The notes under the pieces: model-generated | The model's input: only the letters and a program-made list of their open reading frames with translations | Databases searched by the model: none | Told to the model about the DNA's origin: nothing | Source of the DNA: JBBSDV01 sp038240335 | GTDB lineage: Bacteria > Chloroflexota > Dehalococcoidia > DSTF01 > JACRBR01 | Reading direction: 5' to 3' | NCBI GenBank assembly: GCA_038240335.1 | Contig: JBBSDV010000005.1 | Span: 1-36,866, forward strand | Length of the DNA stretch: 36,866 bases | Shown: piece by piece, positions 23,575-32,070 of the stretch | Numbering within the stretch: the stretch's first letter is position 1 | How the letters are laid out: every line of letters starts with the position of its first letter | Program-made: the position numbers and the translations under genes

Positions 23575-24288
23575 CTAGTTCGAGCCGAAGGCGGGGGTGC
23601 GATGCACGACCTGCGGTAGCCAGGTGGCGAGTAGCTCTTCGAGGTCCTTCGCCGATTGGTTGAGGGAGTGATCGGCTTCGGCGTAGAGGACGAGGCGCTT
23701 TGGCTCGGCGGCGCGGGCGTGGATGTCCTCGCTGGCGGCGTGATCGAGCACGGTGTCACGCATGCCGTGGATGAGGAGCAGCGGCTTCCCGAGCCGGTCG
23801 ACCGTGCGGGTGCCGTGCAGCTGGGGCGAGAGTGCGGCGACGGCCGCGACCTGCTGTGACAGCTCTCCTGCCTTGATGACAACCGCGCCGCCGAACGAGT
23901 GGCCGACGAGCGCGATGCCGCCGACGGCGCCGATGCCGCGCAGGAACGAGACGCCGGCAAGCACGTCGAGCACACATTCCTGAAACTCGCCAGGCTGCCG
24001 ATAGTGGAGACGCAAGCCGCTTAGTCGCGGCTTGAGGCGATCGGCGAGACGACCGTAAAGGTCGTTGGCGGGCCCCTCGAAGCCGCCCATCGCGCCGCCG
24101 ACGTAGATCGCCGCACCGGGCTCGGTGCCGCAGGGATGCAGGATGCCGCGAATCTCGCCGCGCGAGGTGCCGATGAGCACGCGAAGGTTGCCATCCGGCT
24201 CGGGATGCGCGGCGACGTTGCCGATTTGCAGTTCGAGATCGAGATCGTCGGCGTGGGACGTGTCTTCGGAGAAGTCCATTACTTGCAT
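23575..24288 (-). CDS. Alpha/beta hydrolase (dienelactone-hydrolase-like)
   Basis: Predicted 237-residue alpha/beta hydrolase. The nucleophile serine lies in VGHSFGGAVV (about residue 137), the acid is probably Asp in GMRDTVLDH (about 178) and the base His in ADHSLNQSAK (about 206). An oxyanion-type YVGGAMGGFEGP precedes them (about 61-72). It resembles COG2945/dienelactone-hydrolase-like esterases. Substrate unknown. The start is uncertain: ATG 24288 or ATG 24279 are possible, and the frame is open to 24384, but the extra N-terminal part is encoded by a simple GGGACG-type repeat and is unlikely to be translated. No good ribosome site is seen. Confidence 0.78.
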   Translation of the reverse strand: MQVMDFSEDTSHADDLDLELQIGNVAAHPEPDGNLRVLIGTSRGEIRGILHPCGTEPGAAIYVGGAMGGFEGPANDLYGRLADRLKPRLSGLRLHYRQPGEFQECVLDVLAGVSFLRGIGAVGGIALVGHSFGGAVVIKAGELSQQVAAVAALSPQLHGTRTVDRLGKPLLLIHGMRDTVLDHAASEDIHARAAEPKRLVLYAEADHSLNQSAKDLEELLATWLPQVVHRTPAFGSN

Positions 24289-24646
24289 GATATGGGACGC
24301 GGGAAGCGGGACGTGTGACGTGGGACGTGGCCGTGGGCGGTGAGGTCGTGGCAAGGGCGATTCACGAATGGCCACAGAGGTCACAGCGAAACTCGGTCGG
24401 CCGGCTTACGCCCCATCTCAGTTCTCGTGGACGGCCGATGAGGGGAGACATTAGCGCGACAGTCTTTTGCAAATGACGTCCTTGCAGGTGACATCCGCGG
24501 AGCATCGTTCGATTACCGAGCGCGCCCAGGTGCGCCGATTTGAGAGCGCGCCGTACCGCTATCGCTCCGACGCGGACGCGATAGGTGATGACGGTTCGTC
24601 AGGGAGTCTAACCGAGGTCGCGGCACGGGCACGACAAGCTATGGGT
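24289..24646. other. 358-nt intergenic region with a simple repeat
   Basis: It begins with a degenerate GGGACG/GGGAAGCGGGACGTG repeat at about 24294-24340. The rest shows no gene, RNA or promoter that I can support; short open frames there are not family-like. Confidence 0.5.
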
Positions 24647-25147
24647 TTAGCGATAGTTGCCGAACTGGAGGTCGACGTCGTATTCCTGCTCCTTGAGCAG
24701 CTTCATGACGCCCTGGAGCTCGTCGCGGGAGGGTGAGGTCACGCGCACGGAGTCGCCCTGGATCTGCGCCTGCACCTTCTTGAGTTTCTGATCCTTGATG
24801 AGCTTGACGATGGCGCGACAGGTGTCCTGCGAGATGCCCTGGCGAAGTTCGATCTCCTGACGCACGGTGCCGCCGCCGGCCGGCTCGATCTTGCCGCGGT
24901 GGAGGTTCTTAACCGGGACTTTTCGGGTAATCATGCGCTCGCGGACGACGTTCCACATGGCGTCGAGGTAGTACTCGTCAGAGGCGGCAAGCTCGAGCTT
25001 CGCGTTCTTGCGGTCGTACTCGATGTCGGCCTTCTGGCCCTTGAAATCGTAGCGCTGCGAGATCTCCTTCGTGGCCTGGTTGATCGCGTTGTCGACCTCT
25101 TGGAGATCGACCCCTGATGTGACGTCGAATGATTCTGTATTGGCCAT
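24647..25147 (-). CDS. yajQ: YajQ/DUF520 family nucleotide-binding protein
   Basis: Predicted 166-residue protein of the UPF0234/YajQ family, which bind nucleotides including cyclic di-GMP in some members. Characteristic segments are SFDVTSGVDLQEVDNAINQA (about residues 5-24), ISQRYDFKGQ (about 29-38), GKIEPAGGGTVRQEI and LRQGISQDTCRAIVKLIKD (about 101-119), and the C-terminal DLQFGNYR. Length is normal. ATG 25147 has GGAGG a few bases upstream. Function in this organism is unknown; the family has been linked to c-di-GMP signalling and to RNA interaction. Confidence 0.93.
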   Translation of the reverse strand: MANTESFDVTSGVDLQEVDNAINQATKEISQRYDFKGQKADIEYDRKNAKLELAASDEYYLDAMWNVVRERMITRKVPVKNLHRGKIEPAGGGTVRQEIELRQGISQDTCRAIVKLIKDQKLKKVQAQIQGDSVRVTSPSRDELQGVMKLLKEQEYDVDLQFGNYR

Positions 25148-25367
25148 GCTGCACCTCCGTCTGGAGAGATCCTACTCGCGGCGAGGTTCCCTCGCTAGGG
25201 ACGGTCGTCAGCTGGTCATAATCCACCAAGTCCAGGGAATCAGACAGGCGTAAAACCGCCGACAGGAGGCGTGAGAAACGACGAGCTCGAGGACGTCCGT
25301 TGATAACAATCGATTAAGGATCTCGCCAGGCGGCGTTTGGCATTGCGCGAAGCCTGCCGCGCGCGGT

Positions 25368-25373
25368 CATACT
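25368..25373 (+). promoter_or_regulatory. Possible -10 box of the GDPD-like gene
   Basis: CATACT lies 6 nt before ATG 25380. A TTGCGC at 25343-25348 is 19 nt away, longer than usual. The geometry matches other near-leaderless starts in the window. Confidence 0.3.
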
Positions 25374-25379
25374 TCCTTG

Positions 25380-26288
25380 ATGACGAACGCCATGGCGACG
25401 ACGGCGATCAGATACGGTGGGCGTTCCGCCGTGCTCGTCTGCCATCGGGCGCTGCTCTCGGGGCGGCATCGTCACAACTCCACAGCAGCGATACGGGAGT
25501 GCTTCGAGGCGAACGCGGATCGTCTCGAGATCGACGTGCATTCGCTCGCGGGCGACGACTATGCGGTGTTCCACGAGCGTCGGCTGCAGACTGAAACGAC
25601 GGGCGAGGGCTCGATTGGCAACGTGACACCGGAGGCGTTCCGCGCCGTGCGCTGGCTCGATGACGCCGATTCGCGGCCGCCGCTGCTCAGCGAAGTGGTG
25701 GCGATGGCGCGGGGGTGCGACACAGAGTTGCAGTTGGACCTCAAGGACTGGCGACCGCTTTCGGAGGATCGGATCACGCCGTTGCTTCGAGCCGTCGCGC
25801 CGATTCATAACCGCGTCATCGTGTCGACGGGGCAGGATTGGAACCTGCGGCGGCTGTGCGACGCGGATCCGGCGCTTGCGATCGGCTTCGATCCGGGGCA
25901 CTATCTCGACTACGTGGTCGAAGGGTCGGAGGCGTTCCTGCCGCGCGGGATGGGCGCGTACGGCTATCGGGACGACCATCCTATCGCGGTCGGACGCACG
26001 GAGTCGACGGCGAGCTATCTGCGCGAACGGATGTCGATCCTGTTGTCGCAGGTACCGACGGCGCGCGAGTTCTTTCTCGACTACCACATGATCCTGCAGA
26101 TGCTCGACGACGGCTTCGACGTCGCGGCGTGGCTCCACGAGCACGCGGTCGAAGTGACGGCGTGGACCGTCGATTATCGGAGCGATGCTTCGCTCGGCAT
26201 CCTCGAGCGATTGCTCGGGGCCGGCGTCGATCGGATTACGACGAACACGATTCCCGAGTGGCAAGCTGCGGTGGCTGCTAGCCGATAG
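25380..26288 (+). CDS. Glycerophosphodiester phosphodiesterase-like protein
   Basis: Predicted 302-residue PLC-like/GDPD-fold protein. The first barrel strand has CHRALLSGRHRHNSTAAIRE (about 21-40) with His in the place of the catalytic His of HRG, and EIDVHSLAGDDYAVFHE (about 51-67) provides the metal-binding Glu, Asp and second His. The C-terminal part has VTAWTVDYRSD and GVDRITTNTI, typical of GDPD. Such enzymes hydrolyse glycerophosphodiesters to glycerol-3-phosphate and an alcohol. The usual HRG/ENT signature is altered (HRA, HNST), so substrate may differ. ATG 25380 is preferred to the preceding TTG. The end overlaps the convergent glutaredoxin gene by 11 nt. Confidence 0.75.
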   Translation: MTNAMATTAIRYGGRSAVLVCHRALLSGRHRHNSTAAIRECFEANADRLEIDVHSLAGDDYAVFHERRLQTETTGEGSIGNVTPEAFRAVRWLDDADSRPPLLSEVVAMARGCDTELQLDLKDWRPLSEDRITPLLRAVAPIHNRVIVSTGQDWNLRRLCDADPALAIGFDPGHYLDYVVEGSEAFLPRGMGAYGYRDDHPIAVGRTESTASYLRERMSILLSQVPTAREFFLDYHMILQMLDDGFDVAAWLHEHAVEVTAWTVDYRSDASLGILERLLGAGVDRITTNTIPEWQAAVAASR

Positions 26289-26541
26289 CGTTGATCAGTG
26301 CGGTCCGAAGCTCGCCGGGCGCGATCGGTGCGTGGGCGATGATGCGACCCGCGACGGCGATGACCGGCACGATCTCGCCGTACTGCTCGCGCAGCGCGTC
26401 GTCGACGTCGACATCGACGATCGTGACGCTGTAGCGCAACTGGTTGCGAAGAGCCTCCAATTCGCCAGCGGCGTCATCGCAGAGGCTGCAGTTGACACGC
26501 GTATAGAGCGTGACGTCGAGTCGAGGCTGCTCGGCGGTCAC
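26278..26541 (-). CDS. Glutaredoxin-like protein (DUF836 type)
   Basis: Predicted 87-residue thioredoxin-fold protein. The active site is VNCSLCDDA with Cys18 and Cys21 (CSLC), followed by a VDVD strand and EIVPVIAVAG, the conserved cis-Pro region. It would reduce disulfides or carry electrons in the cytosol. The GTG start at 26541 overlaps the Lgt stop (GTGA), so it is coupled to lgt. The order resB-lgt-glutaredoxin suggests a role in thiol handling for envelope or cytochrome maturation, which is inference. Confidence 0.82.
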   Translation of the reverse strand: MTAEQPRLDVTLYTRVNCSLCDDAAGELEALRNQLRYSVTIVDVDVDDALREQYGEIVPVIAVAGRIIAHAPIAPGELRTALINAIG

Positions 26542-27446
26542 GAGTTGTAGCGGGCGGAGACGTTCTCACGAAGCGGGGCGGCGCCGACGAGCGTTGAGCG
26601 GGGCTCCGGCTGTGGTTTTCGCCAGAACGCCCAAGCGAGGCCGACAGCGCCAGCGAAGAAGGTGATCATCGACACGACCTGCGGGAACGTCATCCAGTTT
26701 TTGATGATGTGATCGGGGCAGTCGGGGCCGCCGGGGCAGTTGAGGCCGCTGTCGATGCGAAGGTAGCTGACGCCGAAGCGCATCGCCGAGTAGAGCACGA
26801 GGCCGGTGAAGAACGTGATGCCGGGCCGCTGGCGCCAAAATCGGATGAAGACGAAGGCGATGATGCCGATGATGAGCAGATCGCCGATCATCTCGTAGGT
26901 GGTCGCGGGATGCGTCGTGCCGAACTGCCAGCTGGGTGAGTTTGGGTTCGTGTACTTGACGGCCCAGGGGAGGCTCGACGCCTTCGCGACGTGCTCACCG
27001 TTGATCAGATCGCCAATGCGGCCGATGCCCATGCCGAGGAGCAGGCCGAAGACGGCGGCATCGAGGCCGCGCGTGATCGGCAGCTTGCGAAGCCAGCCGT
27101 AGGCGACGGCGCCGAGAACGCCGCCGATGACTGCGCCATAGATCGAAATGCCGCCCTCGTTGATGCGCAGCACATCGAGCCACTGGCCCTCGAAGCGCAC
27201 GTGGTTTTCGATGACGTAGAGGACGCGCGCGCCGACGATGCCTGCCGGGACGGCGACGAGCGCGACGCTGTAGGCATCGTCCTCGGTGATCCCCTGACGG
27301 CGGCCGAGGTAGGCGGCGAGATACACGCCGGCGGCAATGCCGACGGCGGTGAAGATGCCGTGCCAGGTGAGCTGGAGGCTGCCGAACTTCGCGATGTTCG
27401 GATCCATCCCGATCGTGATCGTGAGCAGATGCAGGACGCCCAGCAC
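26538..27446 (-). CDS. lgt: Prolipoprotein diacylglyceryl transferase
   Basis: Predicted 302-residue integral membrane enzyme that transfers diacylglycerol from phosphatidylglycerol to the lipobox cysteine of prolipoproteins. The family signature GRIGDLINGEH is at about residues 141-151. Other landmarks are LTWHGIFTAVGI (about 26-37), GGISIYGAVIGG (about 98-109), and YEMIGDLLI (about 183-191). Seven hydrophobic segments are visible. The GTG start at 27446 shares one base with the resB stop (TAGTG) and has a strong GAGGAGGA ribosome site at about 27460-27451; ATG 27407 is the alternative. An extra Cys-Pro loop (LNCPGGPDCPDH, about 239-250) is unusual. It would lipidate the lipoproteins encoded elsewhere in this window. 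Confidence 0.92.
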   Translation of the reverse strand: MLGVLHLLTITIGMDPNIAKFGSLQLTWHGIFTAVGIAAGVYLAAYLGRRQGITEDDAYSVALVAVPAGIVGARVLYVIENHVRFEGQWLDVLRINEGGISIYGAVIGGVLGAVAYGWLRKLPITRGLDAAVFGLLLGMGIGRIGDLINGEHVAKASSLPWAVKYTNPNSPSWQFGTTHPATTYEMIGDLLIIGIIAFVFIRFWRQRPGITFFTGLVLYSAMRFGVSYLRIDSGLNCPGGPDCPDHIIKNWMTFPQVVSMITFFAGAVGLAWAFWRKPQPEPRSTLVGAAPLRENVSARYNS

Positions 27447-29107
27447 TAAGTCTCCTCCTCGAGCTCCGGGGGTATCGGCACGGCGAGCCGCGTCGCCAGC
27501 GAGCGCATGTCCTTCTCAAATCCGCCGCTCTTCTCGGCGAGCGATGCGATCTTTGTGCTGTTCGCCGTGAGCTTGATCCAGAGGCGCCGGCGCGGCACGT
27601 AGAAGGTTAGCGCAAGGCCTCCGACGAGCATAGCCGTCGCGACCCAGATGAACCACGCGCCGGAATCGCGCTTTACGGCGATGCCGGCGAACGGGCGCTT
27701 GCCGAGAAAGGTGTATTCGTAGGCGCCAACCTTCGTCGGCGCATCCGTGGCGAGAGAGATGGCGGGACGGTCCTTGGCGACGAGCATGAGCGCGTCGCTG
27801 CCGTCCGGAGCGGTCGTCAGCTGGGCGAGCATCGGTGAATCGCTGCCCGGGACGCCGAGGCCGACGGCGGACGGTACGGATGCAACGCGGTCGAAGCGCA
27901 CCGTAAGGCCGCTGATCGCGCCGGCGGCTCCTTCGTCGATCACGACCTGGCCGGAGGGACCGGCGCCCTTCGGATCGAACGCGACGAGCTGCCACGTCTT
28001 GTCGTCGCGGGCGGTCATGCCGATCCAGAGGATGCGATCGGCGCCGGGCAGCTGGACCAGCGCGCCGCTTGCGAGCGACAGGAAGTCGGTCGGGGCGATC
28101 GTGTCGGTGATCAGTACGTTGCCGGCGGCGTCTGCGATGGTGACTGACGGAGCGGCCGTGGTGTCTTCGAGCGGAAATGTTTCGTGGAAGACGCTATTGC
28201 CCGTCGCGGTGTCAGTGATGCGCAGCTCTGCGCCGTTCGGAAAGTAGGCGACCTGGTGGAAGCGGTAGCCGCCGTACTTGAGCGGGTCGTTCACCGTCGT
28301 CGTGCCGTGCGCGACCTCGCGGCCGTTCTTGAAGATCGTCAGCTGCGAGCGGAAGTCGAGCGCGTTGCCCTTCGCGCCGAATGTGCCGATGGCGTCGTCG
28401 ATCCGCACCTGGAGCTGATTCGGGTCACTGACAGCAAACACGGGAGCGGTCGTGCCGGCACCGGTGAAGACGTCGGCGCTGAAGCCGGTGAGCCACGTGA
28501 CGAGGCCGCCGGAGATGAAGAGAATGAGGGCGAGATGGCTGACGAACGTCGCGAGCTGCGTCCACGGAGCGCGGTCGGCAAAAATGTACGTCGCGTCGTT
28601 TTCGGTCTCGGATTTCACCTTGAAGCGCATCTTGCGCAGCGTGTCGATGAGCATCGCTTCGCCGACGGGCGCGAGCGCCGTGCGGTTGTGAGCGCGATCG
28701 AAGAAGCGCTCGGGCACGCGCTGCGGCGGGCGAAAAACGTTACGGAACGTCGGCGACCAGCGGTTGAAGGTACACGTCGTGACGTTGACGACGAGGAAAC
28801 CGAGGGCGAAGAGGAACCAGCGGGCGTGGAAGACCTCGAAGAGGCCGAGCCGCTGGATCGTGTCGGTAAAGGGACCGAAGGTGCCGCGCTCGGCATCGAC
28901 CCAGGCGGCGATGGCAGCGTCGTTGCCGCGCATCGCCTCGGGTACCTGCGGGATCAAGACGCCGAGCAGGCCGAACGTTGCAAGTGTCGCGATGTAGAAG
29001 ACGGCGAACCGGACGGACGTGAGCAGCCGCCAGATGGGGCCCCAGAAGTCGAAGGCTGGCTTGCGCCGCACGGCTACGACCCTCGCGGTTGTCGGGGTGC
29101 TACTCAA
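27446..29107 (-). CDS. resB: Cytochrome c biogenesis protein ResB
   Basis: Predicted 553-residue membrane protein of the ResB/CcsB family, which with CcsA delivers heme to apocytochromes c in system II. The N-terminus has WRLLTSVRFAVFYIATLATFGLLGVLIP (about 26-53) and a second helix with FHARWFLFALGFLVVNVTTCTFNR (about 92-115), and a third at about 185-205. A large external domain follows, containing GGYRFHQVAYFPNG (about 280-293), and a last helix lies at about 486-507. The start is TTG 29107, supported by GGAG (29117-29114) 6 nt upstream. ccsA is not in the window. It heads the resB-lgt-glutaredoxin operon. Confidence 0.86.
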   Translation of the reverse strand: MSSTPTTARVVAVRRKPAFDFWGPIWRLLTSVRFAVFYIATLATFGLLGVLIPQVPEAMRGNDAAIAAWVDAERGTFGPFTDTIQRLGLFEVFHARWFLFALGFLVVNVTTCTFNRWSPTFRNVFRPPQRVPERFFDRAHNRTALAPVGEAMLIDTLRKMRFKVKSETENDATYIFADRAPWTQLATFVSHLALILFISGGLVTWLTGFSADVFTGAGTTAPVFAVSDPNQLQVRIDDAIGTFGAKGNALDFRSQLTIFKNGREVAHGTTTVNDPLKYGGYRFHQVAYFPNGAELRITDTATGNSVFHETFPLEDTTAAPSVTIADAAGNVLITDTIAPTDFLSLASGALVQLPGADRILWIGMTARDDKTWQLVAFDPKGAGPSGQVVIDEGAAGAISGLTVRFDRVASVPSAVGLGVPGSDSPMLAQLTTAPDGSDALMLVAKDRPAISLATDAPTKVGAYEYTFLGKRPFAGIAVKRDSGAWFIWVATAMLVGGLALTFYVPRRRLWIKLTANSTKIASLAEKSGGFEKDMRSLATRLAVPIPPELEEET

Positions 29108-29262
29108 ACTGCGCTCCGGAGTGCCTGGGTACCGTCAATCATTCTGCGGGTGCCCGTTTCTTTGATTTCACCGCGAAGGCGCGAAAATCGCGAAGGGAAG
29201 GTTGTTGCAGCGGTCTGAGATGAGATACGCCGGGGAGAGGAAGTTGCGCCCTCGCCGCCCGT

Positions 29263-29352
29263 GTTCTGAACGTAGCTTCGCCGGGAGTGCAGCGCCGTTC
29301 GGAGAAGATTCGTCGCTTGCGCTCTGAATGACAACGCATGTGGCAACGATGG
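29263..29352 (+). repeat. 90-bp direct repeat, copy 1
   Basis: This 90-nt unit matches 29401-29490 with 9 differences, without gaps. On the minus strand the unit reads through as CHSERNRRIFS-type peptide, a pattern often produced by dispersed bacterial repeats. Confidence 0.85.
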
Positions 29353-29400
29353 ATCGCGTCGATCGGTTTGCCAGCGGATGGCCCGCTCTCGCTTGCGCTC

Positions 29401-29490
29401 GTTCTGAACCTAGCTTCGCCGGGAGTTCGGCGGTATTCGGAGAAGATTCTTCGGTTGCGCTCTGAATGACAACGCATGTGGCAGCGATGG
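29401..29490 (+). repeat. 90-bp direct repeat, copy 2
   Basis: Second copy, 48 nt after the first ends. Both start with GTTCTGAAC, contain TTCGGAGAAGATTC and end with CTCTGAATGACAACGCATG and a short tail. Confidence 0.85.
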
Positions 29491-29710
29491 GTCGTACGGG
29501 ACCATGAGCCGGAAAAGGACGCTGCACTCTCTAAACCCGCCGCCTTAGTTTACGCGTGAAGACAAGCGCGTACTCGTTATGTAATCGTTTAGCACTTTTC
29601 CCTGTTCTCGCGTCCGGCGTTTCATGTGATTTGAGCGACCCATAGCGCTTCTACGTGCTGGTCCCCGTCGTGTGTACGGGTGAGTTCCGGGGGGAGATGT
29701 AACTTGCGTT

Positions 29711-29790
29711 GGTTCGCCGTGTTCGCTCGCGCGTACCCGCGTGTGGTGCTGAGATAGAAAGAAAGGTTGAGGGGACAGCTCGGCCACTCT
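29711..29790 (+). repeat. Copy of the dispersed intergenic repeat (5' part)
   Basis: TCGCCGTGTTCGCTCGCGCG with the following TACCC, then AGAAAGAAAGGTTGAGGGGAC, corresponds to the first half of the copies at 34159 and 36438. The palindromic end is diverged here. Confidence 0.5.
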
Positions 29791-29810
29791 TCGAACGTTA
29801 GGGCAACCAC

Positions 29811-30039
29811 TTACTGATTCCGCCAACCGCGCGTAGTCATGGGAAGAGCGACGACGAGGACGACTATGCTAGCAGCAATTCCTAACGCAATGTGTACCGG
29901 GCCGTCGAGTGGACACGATGACCATGCCAATCGCGAACACCCATTCGAGCGCGACGTATATTCCAACTTGGAGCCACCATTCGCGGGAGAGTACGCTGCG
30001 CTCTCTGCACTGCCGCTTCTTACTTTCTCCATTGAGCAT
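29811..30039 (-). pseudogene. Frameshifted small membrane protein gene
   Basis: On the minus strand, ATG 30039 opens a frame giving a hydrophobic segment WWLQVGIYVALEWVFAIGMV and then runs out of sense and stops. The next frame continues with PVHIALGIAASIVVLVVALP, a basic tail and a stop at 29811. Joining the two by a one-base shift near 29910 gives a plausible two-helix protein of about 75 residues. It is either a pseudogene or has an assembly error. Its N-terminal codons overlap a copy of the palindromic repeat (29984-30014), which suggests that the original 5' end was altered. Function unknown. Confidence 0.42.
29984..30014 (+). repeat. Palindromic core of the dispersed repeat
   Basis: GGGAGAGTACGCTGCGCTCT followed by CTGCACTGCC matches the core of the copies at 12950 (minus), 34159 and 36438, where AGAG-GCGC pairs with GCGCTCT. 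Confidence 0.5.
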
Positions 30040-30102
30040 GGCGATAGTTCTCGCGTGGGCTTCCGATTCACAATGATTGTCTCGCACCGATTCTCGCTTG
30101 GT

Positions 30103-31983
30103 TCACCTGGATCCCGGAGCGACCACCGTCACCGACAGGGCCAATCCTCGATCATCGACAAACGCGCCGGCGACGATTGCGTCGAAATGCTCGAGCACGG
30201 GATCGCCGGGGGCGTCGATGCCGCGGAGTGGGCTGCGGTCATCGAGTGCGCGGCGGGCGAAGAGATCGGCGATGATGGCCTTGCGGTTATCGCCGAACTC
30301 GCGGAGCTCCCATTCGGCCTGTTCGCAGAGCAGCGCCGAGGCGTAGACATCGCCCATGAACTGCGCGAGGGGGAACAACCGAACCTCGGCGGTCGTCCGG
30401 TCGAGGGTCTTCCAGACGTCGATCGCGGCGGCGAGATCGTCGACGCGGCGGGCGACGAGGCTGGTGGTCTGCGACTCGCCAGCGTTGTCGAGGGCCTCGC
30501 GGATGCGCTCCATAAACGGCACGTCCGCCTGCTCGCGCTCGATGGCGCGGCGCACGTCGAGGCAGAGGATGTTGTCGGGGCCTTCCCAGACGGTGTTGAC
30601 CTGGGCGTCGCGGAGGATACGGGCGACGGGCCACGTCTCGATGTAGCCGTTGCCGCCGTGAATCTCGATGGCGTCGCTGGCCATCGTGACGCCGAGACGC
30701 GCTGTCTTGAGCTTGACGACAGCGGGCGTGAGGCGTAGGCGGTGGTACTCCTGGCGCTGCCGCTGATGGTTCGCGTGGCCGGACGCGTCCATGAGCATCG
30801 CGAGGCCGGCCTCAACATCGACGATCATCTCGACGAGCTTGCGCTTCATCAGCGGGTGGTCGGCGAGGTGCTTGCCGAAGGCGGCGCGCGCGCGGGCGTA
30901 GCAGAGCGATTCGACGAGGGCGCGACGGGCGCAGCCAAGCCCCATGAGGCCGACGCTGATGCGGGCGTCGTTCGTCATCTGCATCATGCGCGAGAGCCCG
31001 TGGCCGTCGCCGCCGGCGGCCTCGGATTCGCTGGGAACGCCGGACATGAGGAACGCCTCGGCATCGATGAACTCGATCTCGCAGGACGCGACGGCGCGGG
31101 TGCCGAGCTTGTCCTTGAGCTGGCGGATATGAACGCCGTTCGGCGAGCCGTCGCGCCGCTGGCGCATGACGAGAAACGAGCAGACGCCCTTGACGTTGTC
31201 GGGCGCGCCGACGGGTTTCGCGAGGACGACGTAGACCTGGCCATTGGCGTTCGAAGCGAACCACTTGAAACCGTTCAGACGGTAGCCATCGCCGTCCGGC
31301 GTCGCAGTCGTCTCCATGGCGCCGAGATCGGAGCCGCCGGTGCGCTCGGTGAACATCTGCGCTGTCTCGCCCTCCCACTCGCCGGACGCGAACTTGCTGA
31401 GGACGAGCTCGCGGATATCGGCGGGCGCGAATTCGGCGACGAGGCGCTGAATCATGCCAGAACCGGTGCCGAGGGCGCAGGTCATGCCGACCTCGGCCTG
31501 GTTCAGCATGTAGGACTCGGCGAAGCCCGCCATCTCGGTGCGCACACCGGCGGCGCGAGCGGAGCGCACGATTTCGGGTGCCGAGAGCTGGTTGGCGAGG
31601 ATGTCGCGCTTCGTCTCCTGCGCCGACGCGGGGATGATCACCTGGCTTATGTCGTGGCCCCAGCGGTCGTACTTGACGAGGCGCGGCGGGTTGCGGTCGG
31701 TCTCCTCCGCGCGCTCGGAGACCGGGCCGCCCATCAGCGCGCCCCACTTCGCGAGATGCGGCTGCGCCCATTCGTAGGCGTCGGGGCGCATGTAGAACTT
31801 CAGCGCGCGCTGAAGCGATGGGTCGCTCGTGTACCAGTTGAGGCCGGTCGCGCCCAGATAGCGTCCGGAGTCGTAGCGCTCGGCCTTCGCAGGGGTCGCG
31901 AAGGGGCTTGCCGGCGTTGGTTCAGTCGCCGAATCTTCGGGAAGAGCGGCCGGAATCGACGTGGGCTTTGTGTCAGTCGTCAT
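30103..31983 (-). CDS. Acyl-CoA dehydrogenase, AidB-like
   Basis: Predicted 626-residue flavoprotein of the acyl-CoA dehydrogenase family. The FAD-binding segments are TERTGGSDLGAMETTA (about residues 230-245), GFKWFASNANGQ (about 254-265) and the C-terminal IHGGNGYIETWPVARILRDAQVNTVWEGPDN. The lack of the usual catalytic-Glu region of short-chain dehydrogenases, and the EGPDNILCLD ending with a long C-terminal helical domain, are closer to the AidB-type group (about 540-600 residues), which includes DNA-binding stress proteins and ACADs of uncertain substrate. ATG 31983 is used because AAGGAA lies 7 nt upstream; 32040 is an upstream in-frame codon without a ribosome site. It follows the TlpA-like gene by 87 nt. 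Confidence 0.84.
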   Translation of the reverse strand: MTTDTKPTSIPAALPEDSATEPTPASPFATPAKAERYDSGRYLGATGLNWYTSDPSLQRALKFYMRPDAYEWAQPHLAKWGALMGGPVSERAEETDRNPPRLVKYDRWGHDISQVIIPASAQETKRDILANQLSAPEIVRSARAAGVRTEMAGFAESYMLNQAEVGMTCALGTGSGMIQRLVAEFAPADIRELVLSKFASGEWEGETAQMFTERTGGSDLGAMETTATPDGDGYRLNGFKWFASNANGQVYVVLAKPVGAPDNVKGVCSFLVMRQRRDGSPNGVHIRQLKDKLGTRAVASCEIEFIDAEAFLMSGVPSESEAAGGDGHGLSRMMQMTNDARISVGLMGLGCARRALVESLCYARARAAFGKHLADHPLMKRKLVEMIVDVEAGLAMLMDASGHANHQRQRQEYHRLRLTPAVVKLKTARLGVTMASDAIEIHGGNGYIETWPVARILRDAQVNTVWEGPDNILCLDVRRAIEREQADVPFMERIREALDNAGESQTTSLVARRVDDLAAAIDVWKTLDRTTAEVRLFPLAQFMGDVYASALLCEQAEWELREFGDNRKAIIADLFARRALDDRSPLRGIDAPGDPVLEHFDAIVAGAFVDDRGLALSVTVVAPGSR

Positions 31984-32070
31984 CGTGATGTTCCTTCTGA
32001 AGTGGACGGCGAACGCGGTCGGTCGACACGCCCGCAGCAACCTTATGATACTCGCGGATTGGTTGCACCA

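Larger units (their letters stand above)
29108..30102. other. Repeat-rich intergenic region of about 1 kb
   Basis: No intact gene is supported. It contains a pair of 90-bp direct repeats (29263-29352 and 29401-29490), relics of the palindromic intergenic repeat (about 29496-29543, 29711-29790 and 29984-30014) and a frameshifted membrane gene (29811-30039). Base composition is lower in GC than the flanking genes from about 29560 on. Confidence 0.6.

Noticed and set aside
29139..29527. Antisense frames encoding CHSERNRRIFS-type peptides
   Set aside because: They come from the 90-bp direct repeats and have no ribosome site; such peptides are typical spurious calls from dispersed repeats.
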